Shown here: one piece after another, positions 1-12,256 of the stretch
Layout of the letters: each line of letters begins with the position of its first letter
How positions within the stretch are numbered: the first letter of the stretch is position 1
Assembly: GCA_943736015.1 (NCBI GenBank)
Contig: OX031063.1
Coordinates: forward strand, 5,933,001-5,997,000
From: Tridacna crocea
Lineage: Eukaryota > Mollusca > Bivalvia > Cardiida > Cardiidae
DNA length: 64,000 bases
Direction: 5' to 3'
Made by a program: the position numbers and the translations under genes
The notes under the pieces: model-generated
Database searches by the model: none
What the model saw: only the letters and a program-made list of their open reading frames with translations
Told to the model about the DNA's origin: nothing

Positions 1-191
1 TTACCAAAGTGTACTATGTTTAAGATAAAAACTAACCCTTTTAATGCTGCATCTTGATTAAATTGTTTATGCATATAGCGCAGATCAAGATCAGATTGCA
101 CAGAAAGTGCAGTCTGATTTCAGATCTAAGCTGTCTGCTTGTTTACCAGATATTCTTCAAAAAAAAGTTTGAAATTGCATAATCTACAGCT

Positions 192-699
192 TTAACCCTT
201 CACCAGACATCAAAATTTTAGCCTTAACCAAACTCAAAGCATTAAATTTTGCAGATGAAAATTCAAATATAGCTCAAACGGTGCAATCTTGCTTTTATAG
301 AGTAGAAAACATTATGGGGAAAGGAGAAAATGCTGGTTACCAGCATTTTCACCTTTTCCCACAATACTTTTACTTTCAAAAAACCTGTTCTACAGGGTAA
401 TGAAAACCCAGGACTGTTTCGTTAAGTGACTGTACATGTCCATTACAAAAACTGAACATGACAAGAGTTAAGTTTTTGTAACATATTTTAACCCTTTACC
501 AAACAATCCCAGGTTCTTACAACCTCGAGATAGAAGCCTTTTGAAAATATTGTGGGAAAAGGAGAAAATGCTGGCATGCACTTTTTCCTTTTCCCTCAAA
601 GTTTTCTACATTGATAGAAACAAGTTTCATCAATTTTGTCGTCTTCAAATGTTTTCAATTTGGACTAGTTTAAAATTATGAAGTTTGGAAAAGAGTTAA
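192..699. repeat. Family A copies (192-425 forward, 488-699 reverse)
   Basis: First copy has core mutations in both palindrome arms; second has lost half of the core (ATGCTGGCATGCAC). 1-191 and 700-1190 contain no recognisable gene or repeat beyond AT-rich sequence. Confidence 0.7.
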
Positions 700-729
700 G
701 TCAGTAGACAATCCAGTGGCAGTTTGACC

Positions 730-935
730 TGGGTCCGAAACCAGCATCCATTCATAAGGACATTCACAATCTTATTCTCCAAGATTTTCTAGATTTGAAA
801 GAAACACATCTTCTGATTGGCTAAACTAGTGGGTTAGCATTTGGTTTACCCCCAAGTGGAAGTTGTGTTATTTTCATATTTAGAAAATTCTGGAGAATAT
901 GATCAAGATCATTTTTAAGAATGGTTGGTGACTGT
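730..935. repeat. Diverged relative of the GGGCCCGTATTCACC MITE
   Basis: Contains GGTCCGAAACCAGCATCCAT, TTCTGATTGGCTAAAC and TTTAAGAATGGTTGGTG in the same order as 37002-37199, with short arms left. Weakly conserved. Confidence 0.45.
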
Positions 936-1190
936 GTTGATGTATGATTAAACTTCAAGTTTCCAGCAAGTTTCTAACTGTCTGATCTTTATCAACACTG
1001 TTCTCAAAAGAAGTCTATGTCAAAACAGACTATGTTCAGTGTTAAGTTTTAACTTTTGCAATATCTATTGCAAGTTTCACAGTGAAAACATTCAATGAGC
1101 TTTTGTTATATATCTATATATACAGAATTTCAGTCACATCTGTCCTCTGTAAATAGCTTCAATTTGCAGAAGTCTAATATACAAGAGGGC

Positions 1191-2144
1191 CATGATGGCC
1201 CTGTATCACTCCACCGGCTTTTTAACCCTTTACCAAACAAATTAAGTGTTCATGGCCCTGAAAAAGGGGGCCTTCAAAAACAATGAACATTGTCAGGCAA
1301 TACAAGCAGCTTAATTCATTGGCATGAAAGGTAAAGTTCTAGGAAAAAAATACAGAATGATAGAAACCTTGCTATGAATTAATTATTCCACTCATGTGAC
1401 CATAACTATTAACATCGAAATGAATCACTCTCCCAGAAAAAAAGGAATATTTTCTATCAAAAAACTTAATATCTAGTACCAATCATGCATCACTGCAGTT
1501 TGATAATCAAGGGAGGTAAATAATAATAAAGCTGATCCTTTATAAAGAGTTATTTCCCTTGACTAACGTTTTAATGGAAGTGACGATATTTTGAAGCCCA
1601 TGTTAAACTTATGATCCCTGGAATAGAGCAAATTTTGACCCCAGGCCTATAATATGAAGAAACTTGTTAAAGGTCCATTAGATAAAGGTACTTGCCAAAT
1701 TCAGTAGCCCTGGGCCTTGTGGTCTTAGAGAAGATTTTTGAAAATGTTAATTTTTTTCAGTTTTGTTGCCATGGCAACCAAAGTTTTTGAAGGATAAAGA
1801 TAAAGCTACATGCCAAATTCAGTAGCCCTGGGCCTTGTGGTTTCAGAGAACATTTTTGAATTTTGATTTTTTTTTTTTTTTTCAGTTTTGTTGCCATGGC
1901 AACCGGAGTTTTTGAAGGAATCAAATTCTTTTAAGAAATTCTGAAGAGAACCATGGTAGCATAATTTCTGTGAAGTTTCATCAAATTTGGATGGGTAGTT
2001 CCAGAGAAGAAGATGTTTGAAATAAAAGTTAACGCACAGACGGACTGACGGACGGACGGACGACCGGACGGATGGGCGCACTGACGCACGATGGACACTG
2101 GGCCAAGACATAAGCCCACCGGCCTTTGGCGAGAAGAGCTAAAA
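1191..2144 (+). mobile_element. Degraded pearl-type element with family A fragment
   Basis: Head ACAAGAGGGCCATGATGGCC at 1191, a family A end fragment at about 1222-1285, internal partial units with CAGTAGCCCTGGGCCTTGTG (1701 and 1822) and GTTGCCATGGCAACC (twice), then a GGACGGACGGACG tract at 2047 and tail GGCGAGAAGAGCTAAAA. No coding capacity; short ORFs in the GGAC tract are low-complexity artefacts. Confidence 0.6.
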
Positions 2145-2602
2145 ATTATTGTCATTTAAAAGCTATTATTGGATCTAGGCCACAGGGTAGCTGGGAGCCC
2201 CACCACTAAGCAATACTAAAATAAAATGTAAAAAAAAAAATGATAAAAATTACCATCTTTGACGAAACACTATTTGCTGTCTGAAATTTAATTGAAATCA
2301 AATCATCAAAAAAGATCAAAAAGAAAGATTGTGTGATGTAATTTTTACTAAGCCAGTTGGAATATGATTACTTCTATCTTGTATACGGTACTTCAAATTT
2401 CGTTGTAATCTATTTCTTATTACAAAAGGGGACTTTGGAACCCTATACCACACAAGTTTTAACCCATTACATAGAGGATAATCAACTGGTTGTTTTTGAT
2501 ATGAAAAATATCTCACGAGGATGCGTTGTTAGGCGTTGAAAAAACGACTGCGTAGCATGAGTTTTTTTAACGCCTTACGACGCGTCCGAGTCCACACAAG
2601 TT

Positions 2603-3307
2603 TTAACCCATTACAATACAACCCCTACTTTTGACAACCCTGAGAAAGAAGTCTTAGGAAAACATTGTTGGAACCAGCATTTTCTCCTTTTCCCACGATG
2701 TTTTCTACTCTTCACAATACAAATTTCAAATTTTCAGTTACTTTTATTTTGTCGTCTGCAAATACTTTCAGTTTCGACCAGTCCAATATTTTGCCGTCTG
2801 GTAATGAGTTAATTACCCAACCCCCAAAAAAAGGATTTTCAAAACATTATTTCTAGCATTTTCTACCTTTTTCCACAATGTTTTCTACTCTTCCAAAGAC
2901 AATTTTCAATTTTGAACCATGTTCGTCTTGTTATCTTCAAGTGTTAAAGAACTTAACCCTTTCCCTAACAATTCCTGGTTTTTACGAAAGGCCCTGAGAT
3001 ACAACCCTGGTAACCAGCATTTTCTCCTTTTCAAATAATGTCTTCCACACTGCTGGAAAAAAAATTCAATTTTTTTAATTACATTTATTTTGTCATATTC
3101 AAATGGTTCCTAGCATTTTCTTCTTTTCTCACAATGTTTTCCACACTGCTGGAAACAACTGTGGTAACCAGCATTTTCTCCTCTTCCCACAATATTTCCT
3201 ACTTTTCTAAAGTCAAGTTTAAATTTTTGAGTCACATTTATTTTGTTGTCTGCGAATGCTTTTATATTTGGACAAGCCTAAAATTTTGTCATTTGGTAAA
3301 GAGTTAA
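2603..3307 (-). repeat. Family A cluster, reverse, partly rearranged
   Basis: Copy 2603-2812, a fragment at about 2815-2950 and a compound copy 2953-3307 in which the subterminal block is repeated three times (ACAATGTTTTCCACACTGCT). A short A-like end also occurs at 2446-2483. Confidence 0.65.
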
Positions 3308-5029
3308 ATAAATGCATGTATTTAAATGTGTTACCTGGGTTGGCGCCAGCCAAAAATTTTTAGTAGCCAAAAGTTTTTTCCGTCAAAACCCGTGATCAGT
3401 CAATCTGACAGCATAATCAACATATTTACTTGGTCTTAGCGTCATTTTCTAAGTATTTCATGACAATCAGTCCTGTATGATCAGTATAAATCTACATCTA
3501 CAGCTTTGCATCACTGATACAATTAAATTTGTAAGTCTTTCAGTTCATTTAAATATTTTTGATGGTCTCATTACGTACATTAGAGAGCCAAGTTTCACTA
3601 CAGTCCCGTCGGTAATATAGCAGTAACATCCTATTTTTACGTTTTCAACAAATCCCAAAGTGTTATATATCACTGTAAAGGTCTTTCAATTTGCTAAAAA
3701 ATGGTGCAAAAATCAAGCTTTTATCACGTAAAATAAAAAAATTATCACCAAAAATGTAAGGATACTGTCATAAATCTGTCTGACAATTAATCTGACATCT
3801 TTTTTTATATTTAATTTGCAACATAAATGTCTTTTTAAATGTAAAAAACAGATCAAGTATTATGAAGTGTTATACATCATTTTGCCTTTTAATTTCTAAT
3901 AAAATGGTATGAAAATAAGCATTTGATATCTTAATACAAAAATGATCTATGCAAAAGAGTGCAGAAACTATTCAAAATATTTGTCGGACACTTCGTTTTA
4001 CTAGACAACAATATTTTAGACTGATTTTTAGACTGGTCCAAATTCAGGGCTGTTGCAGATAACAACTTGGATAAGGCTCAAACAAAGATATGTGATTCAG
4101 AACAAATATAAAACATTGTCGGAAAAGGAAAAAAAGTGCTGGATACCAGTATTTCTATTCTATTCCAACAATGTTTTCTAGGGGTCTGGTACTCAAATAA
4201 TATCTGTAAGCCTTTCATTGAATTCAACTTTTCTTGCATTTGTTGAAGATTAAGATTTGATGTATGCAACTCAGTTGAAAGATCAATTGCCACTTTTTTT
4301 TATAGGTTACAGATTCTGTCAAATCAGCTTTTAATTTAGGACTTTGCGGGGATTCTTTAAAGTTTACACGTTTGTTTACTTTAAGGAAAACCATATGGAG
4401 ACAGCAAAAAAAAAAATCAAGTTTGTCCGGTCCTGATAGCCTATGAGCACTTTTTTTTTAAATTGTCTAAAAGTTTTGACCAAAGAAGTGGCTGAATGCT
4501 CCACTGTCACATAAGTGAGTTTTTCTTGCATCACACTTTTTATTTCCTGTACAGCATTTTCTAACCTAGGCTCAAAGAAATTACAGCATTTTCATTGTTA
4601 GAGACATTTTCCTCATTTCATTTGTTTCTTCAGTTCTCCTAACTCATCTCTATACTTTTTCACTTTTTCTTTCAGAGATGTACACTCTTTCAGTTCCTTT
4701 TTTAATCTTTCATTTTCCTGACGAAGTTCTTCATTTTTTTTTTTTTTTTTGTCTTTAGAAGCTATTTGTCACACGAGATCCAAAATCAAGTCATCTTTTT
4801 GAAATACAAGTGTTATTAGCATGCGTAAATACTACCACAGACAACAAGTAGTAAAGCAAAACCAACACCTGCATTATCCATTTAGGCCTAGCATCCAAAG
4901 AGTGTGACGCCTGCAAAGACCAAGATTAGTGGAGTCTCTACAATGTTAGGTTGAAAACTACACATCATGCCAAAAAACCTTTGTGACAGACACCCATGAA
5001 CCCCATCATTGTAGAGAAAAAAATATGAT
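3308..5029. other. Intergenic AT-rich stretch
   Basis: No gene, RNA or intact transposon seen. A degenerate family A core lies at about 4075-4200 and a T-run of about 14-16 at 4735-4750. Short ORFs are not credible. Confidence 0.5.
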
Positions 5030-5205
5030 TTAACTCTTTACCAAACAACAAAAGTCTAGACTTGTTCAAATTGAATGTATTTGCACACGACAATGTGGTT
5101 CAAATGATTAAATTTTGTACGAAAGGGGAAAAAACATTTAGGGAAAAGGAGAAAATGCTGGTTACCAGCATTTTCTTTTTTCCACGATGTTTTCCCAAGG
5201 CTTCT
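5030..5205 (+). repeat. Family A copy, truncated
   Basis: Starts TTAACTCTTTACCAAACAAC, reaches the core palindrome (GGAGAAAATGCTGGTTACCA) and then loses the 3' terminus. Confidence 0.6.
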
Positions 5206-6338
5206 ACTTCAGTACTTCTAGCTGAGTGGGAGGGAGATTGTGACTGAGTCTGAGAGAAATTATCTCCTTCTGATAGTGACGGTTCCTAGGTTCAGTCTAA
5301 AATAGGTTGTGCTGGGGATTGGGTCTCATCAAAAGAAACAAGAGCGGCAAATTGTCGCAAGATACACCCGTCTTACCCCAAGTTGTAAAGCTGAGTCATA
5401 TAGGGGAGGTAGAGAAAAATAATAGTGCAGAAATTTTTGCCGTTGATTGAAGCAAACGGCAGTTTTGATTTCACATCTTTCAAAAACAAATTAAAATCTA
5501 CAAATAAGAGGATGAAATTTCATATTGACAACACCTATACTCTTGGAGATACAGAGTGGTCAAAGTTTATGTGTAGAAATAACTAGAGATATCATGTCAT
5601 GAAATTTCCTAGCCATATCTAGTATAGCATTGGAGAATCCTCCAAACAAAATTTAAGTCTCAAAAACAATACAGGGGAAAAACACAAAAGTTTAGGAAGC
5701 AGGAACAATTCCTTACAGTTCTTTTTCATAAGATGTACTCTCCCACAATAACTCAAAAATTAAGCAAGCAAGAGCTGCAATTTATAAGCACTGCACTCCC
5801 CCTTGATGGAATGTATCCATGCATGAAATTTCATATCCATAGCTAGTATAGTTTTACAGATATGCTCCGGACAAAATTCAAGTATGAAAAACAACAAAAG
5901 GCAATAACTCAAAAATTAAGCAAGCAAGAATTATGGTTCATTTGCACTGCACTCCTCCTTGATGAGATCTATCCACCCATGAAATTTCATAACCCTAGCT
6001 AGTATAGTTTTACAGATATGCTCCGGACAAAATTCAAGTATGAAAAACGACAAAGGGCAACAACTCAAAAATTAAGCCAGCAAGAGTTATGATTCCTGTG
6101 CATTGCACTCCCCCTTGATGAGATCTATCCACCCATGAAATTTCATAACCCTAGCTAGTATAGTTTTGGAGATATGCTCCGGACAAAATTCAAGTATGAA
6201 AAACAACAAAGGGCAATAACATTATAACTCAAAAATTAAGCGAGCAAGAGATATGCTGTAGATCTATCTACCCATGAAAATTCATAACCCTAGCTAGTAT
6301 AGCTTTGGAGATATGCTCCGGACAAAATTCAAGTATGA

Positions 6339-8382
6339 ACAAGAGGACCATGATGGTCCTATATCGCTCACCTGAGTATATTTGCAACTTATATGGTTTA
6401 TCAAGGGCAGGCTATTAATTCTTTTCAAATAAGGCATACCCTGGGGTTTGTCACAAAAATATGTTTACAGATTTCTTTGTCTTTGGCCAGTGGAGCTATA
6501 AAGCTACTGCTTATCATCAATTTTTCTCTTCACAGTGTCTTGTTCCCTTTTTGACTTGTAGTTTAGCCATTACCAGACGACAAAATTTTAGACCGTTCCA
6601 AATTGAAACAAATTGCAGACGACATTTTAAAATGTATCTAAAATGAAAAATAAGTGATCTATATGGTAGAAAAGATTGTGAGAAAGGAGAAATTGCTTGT
6701 TACAAACAATTACTCCTTTTTAGATGGAAATGATTTTAAAAATTTCCTTCTATGATTCCATGTGAAATAGTGTGCACCAGGGCACAGAGCCAAAATATGA
6801 CCCCAAGGGGATAATTTTAATTATTTTTATAAAGGGTCACTAGATGATGCTACATGCAAAGTATGAATGCTCTAGCCTTTATGGTTTGTCACAAGTAGAT
6901 TTTTAAAAGATTTCCTTCTTTGTTTCTATGTAAAATAGGGTGCGCCCGGGCAGAGCCCAAACATGACCGCAGAGGGATAATTCTAGCAATTTTGGTAGAA
7001 GATTATCAGATTTTGCTACATAGCAAATATGAATGCTCTAGCCATTACGGTTTGTCAGAAAAAGATTTATTAAAGGTTTCCTTCTTTGTTTCTATGTAAA
7101 ATAGGGTGTGCCCGGGCAAAGCCCAAATATGACCCAAGGGGAATAATTTTAACAATTTTGGTAAGGGGTCACCCAATAATGCTTCAAACAAAATATGAAC
7201 GCCCTCCGCCTTATTGTTTGTCACAAGAAGATTTTTAAAGATTGTAAAATAGGGTGCGCCCGGGCAGAGCCCAAATATGACCGCAGAAGGATAATTTCAA
7301 CAATTTTGGTAGAAGATCATCAGTTAATGCTACACACTAAATAGGAATGTTCTAGCCATTATGATTTGTCACCAGAAAAAGTTTTAAAGATTTCCTTCTA
7401 AATTTCTATGTAAAATAGAGTGCACCCGGGCAAAGCCCAAATATGACCCCATGGGAATGATTTTAACAATTTTGGTAAGGGGTCACCCGATGATGTTTCA
7501 AACAAAATATGAATGCTCCCAACCTTATGTTTTGTCACAAGAAGATTTTTCAAGATTTTAAAATAGGGTGCGCCCGGGCAGAGCCCAAATATGACAGGAG
7601 AGGAATAATTTTAACAACTTTGGTAGAGGATCATCAGATAATGCTACATACCAAATATGAATGCTCTAGCCATTATGGTTTGTCAGAAGAAGATTTTTTA
7701 AAGCTTTCCTTCTTTGTTTCTATGTAAATAGGGTGCGCCCGGGTAAAGCCCAAATATGACCCCAGGAGAATAATTTTAACAATTTTGGTAAAGGGTCACC
7801 CAATGATGCTTCATACAAAATATGAATGCTCCCGGCCTTATGGTTTGTCACAAGAAGATTTTTAAAGATTTTTTCCATTTTCAGCCATTTTGTTGCCATG
7901 GCAACCAGAGTTTTTGTTGGAATTAAATTCTTTTAACAATTTTTGTAGCGCTTCACCCAAGGAACATTTCTGCCAAGTTTTATCAAGATTGGCCTTCTGG
8001 TTTTGGAGGAGAAGATTTTATTTTTAAAGAAATTGTTAACGGACGGACGGACAGATGGACGGACGGTCTTACGAGACGGACCTTGTGAGGTCGAATTGCT
8101 CTTTATTCAATACACCCAAACAACCCCACAAACTTAACCCCACAAGCTAACCCTGACCCCACAAACCCTAAACATACAAACCCTAACCCTAACCCTAACC
8201 CCAAACCTACCAGATAGACAGAAGGAACCCCATAGCGACTAAATGTACAATTACCCCTAACCCCACAATGTCGGGCTCGTAAGGGCGGACGGACGGACAG
8301 ACGGACGGACGGACGGACAGACGCCGGACGATGACCAGTCACAATAGCTCCCCGTGAGCACGTTGTGCTCAGGTGAGCTAAA
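6339..8382 (+). mobile_element. Pearl-type element nested in the tandem array
   Basis: Head ACAAGAGGACCATGATGGTCC, with CTCACCTGAG at 6368, and tail GAGCACGTTGTGCTCAGGTG followed by AGCTAAAA. About seven internal units of roughly 155-160 bp share the GGGTGCGCCCGGGCAGAGCC motif and alternate between two types. Near the end, GGAC-rich arrays (8041-8070 and 8285-8330) bracket 200 bp of unrelated sequence with telomere-like CCCTAA repeats. The element sits between GTATGA and AAAAACAAC of a host tandem unit without a target duplication, as for Helitron-type insertion. Confidence 0.7.
8178..8202. repeat. Short interstitial telomere-like (CCCTAA)n tract
   Basis: About three perfect CCCTAA units and neighbouring degenerate ones (8100-8265 is rich in ACCCCACAAA and CCCTAAC). 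TTAGGG is the usual molluscan telomere repeat. It lies between two GGAC arrays inside a pearl-type element. Confidence 0.6.
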
Positions 8383-9097
8383 AACAACAAAGGGCAATAA
8401 TTCAAAAATTAAGCAAGCAAGAATTATGGTTCCTGTGCACTGCACTCCCCCTTGATGAGATCTATCCACCCATGAAATTTCATAACCCTAGCTAGTATAG
8501 TTTTGGAGATATGCTCCGGACAAAATTCAAGTATAAAAAACAACAAGGGGCAATAACTCAAATTAAGCAAGTAAGAGTTATGATTCCTGTGCACTGCACT
8601 CCCCCTTGATGAGATCTATCCACCCATGAAATTTCATAACCCTAGCAAGTATAGTTTTGGAGATATGCTCCGGACAAAATTCAAGTATGAAAAACAACAA
8701 GGGGCAATAACTCAAATTAAACAAGTAAGAGTTATGATTCATGTGCACTGCACTCCCCCTTGATGAGATCTATCCACCCATGAAATTTCATAACCCTAGC
8801 AAGTATAGATTTGGAGATATGCTCCGGACAAAATTCAAGTATGAAAAACAACAAGGGGCAATAACTCAAATTAAGCAAGTAAGAGTTATGATTCCTGTGC
8901 ACTGCACTCCCCCTTGATGAGATCTATTGACACATGAAATTTCATAACCCTAGCTAGTATAGTTTTGGAGATATGCTTCGGACAAAGAACTGGACGCCGC
9001 CCGCCCGCCCGCCTGGACGCCACGGGTGATCCCATAATGCGTCCCGTCTTCGACGGGCGTATAAAAAGAGAAACACTGAAAAAAAAATCAGATTGTA

Positions 9098-9328
9098 TTA
9101 ACCCTTTACCAGATGACAAAATTTTACACTGTTCCAAATGGAAAGCTATTGCACAGGACAAATTAGATTTCACTTAAACCATGGAATTTGAATCAAAAAG
9201 GAAAGAGAACACCGTGGGGAGAAGGAAAAAGTGCTGGTTACCGTCATTTTCTTCTTTTCCTGTAATGTTTTCTAAAGCTATTTTTCACATGGTTGTTAAA
9301 AATTTTGATTGTGTGGTAATGGCTTTAA
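9098..9328 (+). repeat. Family A copy
   Basis: 231 bp, TTAACCCTTTACCAGATGAC to GTGTGGTAATGGCTTTAA. Core diverged (AAGTGCTGGTTACCGTCATT). Placed immediately after the pearl-like tail. Confidence 0.7.
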
Positions 9329-12037
9329 GTGCTCTACTTTAACAGTTGACGTCAACACAATTTTTGACTGGCTGAGTTTGAAAGTTGTGGCAGACAATGA
9401 AATGAGCCAAAAAATGAAGACAGGAAATAAAATGGGTAAAGGAAAATTAGAGAAAGCAGCATGGATTATTGATGACTTTTCAGAAAAACTGCAAACTGCC
9501 TATAACAGTTAAAGACTCTAAACAATTATTCATGGCCAAAAAATTCAATTTTCTTAAGTTCTACTTTTCCATCAGTGTTGCAGTGAAAAAAATGAGATAT
9601 TAAAGCTCAAAAAATTATATCTAAGCCAGAAAGGATAAACAAAATATAAGATCTAGTGGAAAAATAAAAAAAAATACTAATATTCAGTATTTTGATGACT
9701 TGGTACAATACTGATGTAAGTGCGTATACAAAGTATATATTGGCGATACGTGAGTATTGCACTTTATGTTGCTACAATCTTTCTCGATGTACAAAACGCT
9801 CGACATTCTTGGTGATGGGTCTAAACATTGTTCAAAATTCTATTTCAAAGTGGCCAATGCGAGTTTACGTCACGCAATTTACAAATGTATATGATACTGC
9901 GATCTATCCGGTTATTAGTAACATTCGAAATCGCGACAATTGGGAACTTCCGGGTCATGCAGCGGTAAATGGTAGGGTGCTTTTTTGGCTTTGCGCTAAG
10001 ATGCGTTATCATATTTGGAGACAAAACCACTGTTTTCTGCAAGAAGAGACTCCATAAAAAAGCAAGACGCCTTTCGGATCCTTTCGGAGGACAATTACAT
10101 CATGATCTTTCGCTCTCAAAAACTTGTAAATTGTTTAAATTGTCTTAATTTTGGAAAAAAAAAAACGCGTTTGTTTGGTATCTACGTCTTCCTTGGGGAA
10201 TGACCTTCAATTTGGTACGTCATTTTACCCACAACGCCACACTGCCATTGAGAAATAACGAGATTTCAATAGCGACCCCGGATGTCATATTCTAAAAATA
10301 GAATTTTTTTTATTTCCCCACTATGGTGGAAGGAGCCATTTCAAAACGGAAAAAAATCAATAAAATCCACTCGATACTACAGCTTGGTCGCCAATACCGA
10401 ATCGTCCCCAGTAGCGGATCAATTTTAGAAAACAAATACTCTGTTTCTCTTACCGTTCAAGTTAAAAATGATTGAACTAAATTCTCAATATCTTACATCA
10501 TTTGCACCTTCAAATATATTTTACTTGGTTTCATTGTTGACCTAGTTATTTTTCTGTTGTGCATAACAAGTATACATGTACATGCCTTGTTAACAAACAG
10601 AGCCTCTTTTTGGATAACCGAAAGCAGAAGAAGCGTGTACTGTGAATTATTGCAGAAATTTTCCCCAAAAAAATATTGTCAGTCGAAAGATATGTTATTG
10701 CAGATTATTTTGACATAAAGCAGATGAATGTTACCTGATAGGTAACAATAGTATAGGCACTTTTTTAAGCCAGGGTGAATTCACCAGTAGTGAACCAGAT
10801 TGAAACATATAACAAAATGGCGGATGAAGTTGGAGTGCTGCGGGGGTGGTCTCAAACATACTTTTAATTGAATTGCCTGTCAAAAACAGGTTTTCTGTAT
10901 GATTAAAGCTCATTTATGCTGACCTGTCTCTATTTTCAATGCTCAACTGGGTCCTGTCAAGATTTTGGTTTTATGCATGCTCCATGCATTCCCATATCAC
11001 GTGATTCTGTACTGGAGAAATTGGTGCGTTATTGGGGTACCCCTAGCAGAATTTAAACATCTCAAAATTCCTTTTTATCAAAAGTTTTTGGGATTGATAG
11101 TATGCTTTATCATTGCAGGAAAGCTAGCGCTGTTTGATGAATTAAATGTTAATTATTAATTATTAGTCTTTGTGTATTATTTTCTTCTTCATACCAGTAG
11201 TGATTCGGTACTGGCGACCAAATAGTATTTTTTTCTCTTCATATATCGATATCGATATACTTTTTCTGTGTGCTAAGACTGTCTCTCGGCCAAAAATGTT
11301 TAAAATTGATGATTTTGTGAGTAAGTGAAATTGTACCAAAATACATGGAAGTCAGAAGGTAAACAGGAAAAACCCGATATCAGTGTTATCGCAATCAAAT
11401 ATTCAATGTTTTCCGCGTTAAAATCTCTTCCGTGTTGGTTTTTTTGACAGTTTCGAGCTAGATATTTCTTGGCAACGTGAAATGGCTGAGATTGTGACAT
11501 GATTTTCTTGTAGAATAATGTTTCCGCTCTCGATTGGTACTATGGGTGTTAATATTGGTCGTAAAATAACTTGTAAACAGCAGGAAATTTGTAACTGGGG
11601 TATTGAAAATTCATTACGAGTTGTTGTTTACCTTTCAGTATATTAGTGTGTAATACAGGATTTACATTGTCGTCGCCGTTCACCTATGAAAATACACAGA
11701 CGAAGCCTCAAACAGAGCGTCCGAAGAAGACATCAAGGAAAATAATTACATGTTTGTTATGTATGATGATAATTTGACGAAAAATTGACGAGGGAGAAAA
11801 GAGAGAATACAGTGTTGTAAAACCGAGAACTTACCTGTCTAACTATCTTCCCCAATAGCTATAAAGTATTTCTCTGCACAACTCCTTGGCTTGGCGATCT
11901 TCGTTTGTCGCATACGTCTTTACTCTTTAGCTGTCGTTCCTTGTCTGACGGGTTTGGTCGCATGGTATTTTAACAGCGAACCCGCAAAACCAATCAACCA
12001 ATCAGCGCTGTTCTTTCCATAATAACCAAAACATACA
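9329..12037. other. Intergenic stretch with little recognisable content
   Basis: No gene supported; ORFs up to 121 codons (9692-10057) have no recognisable motif and no splice context. An inverted pair TTGGTCGCCA(A/G)TACCGAATC occurs at about 10385 and, complemented, at about 11200-11220. A 75-bp block at 11697-11770 recurs inside the 15152-15689 insertion. ATATCGATATCGATAT at 11243 is a simple palindrome. Confidence 0.5.
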
Positions 12038-12187
12038 TATTAATGGAACGCAATAACCGTGGCCCTTGTTTACAATAATTCAGACCATGCTATTTTCGTA
12101 TACGGGAAGGACAGGTAAATTACCCGATAATTTTAGTTAAAATGTACATTAAAAAGGCATAACAGTTGTACAACTAATCGGTTCTAC

Positions 12188-12256
12188 TAAGCGAGTGGTG
12201 TAATGGATAACATCTATGTCTCTAAACCCGGCGATCCTCGTCCGAGCCGTCAGACC
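12188..12256 (+). repeat. tRNA-like (SINE-head) module, left arm
   Basis: GCGAGTGGTGTAATGGATAA resembles a tRNA A box, followed about 30 nt later by a degenerate B box (CGATCCTCGTCCGAGCC), then a T tract at 12260. It lies inside the left arm of the palindrome. Too decayed for a functional tRNA; the anticodon arm does not fold cleanly. Confidence 0.5.

Larger units (their letters stand above)
5337..9067 (+). mobile_element. Pearl-like element with about 155-bp tandem units, interrupted
   Basis: Begins ACAAGAGCGGCAAATTGTCG and ends with a hairpin-bearing tail (CCCGTCTTCGACGGG then CGTATAAAAA). In between are about nine units of roughly 155 bp, each with CAATAACTCAAAAATTAAGC, CTCCCCCTTGATGAGATC and GATATGCTCCGGACAAAATT. 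Units lie at 5590-6338 and 8383-8985, split by another element (6339-8382). A GCCCGCCCGCCC tract precedes the tail. The design (unique head, tandem core, hairpin tail) matches pearl or Helentron-associated non-autonomous elements of bivalves; the assignment is by structure. Confidence 0.65.

Noticed and set aside
1806-2155. ORFs rich in RPSVRPSVR
   Set aside because: Translation of the GGAC tandem tract in a pearl tail; same for 8103-8469.
5337-9067. CRISPR-like array
   Set aside because: The regular repeats of about 155 bp have no spacer structure and belong to a eukaryotic tandem-core transposon.
9692-10057. 121-aa ORF as a possible gene
   Set aside because: No recognisable domain, no conserved neighbour or splice context, and an overlapping ORF of similar length on the other strand.
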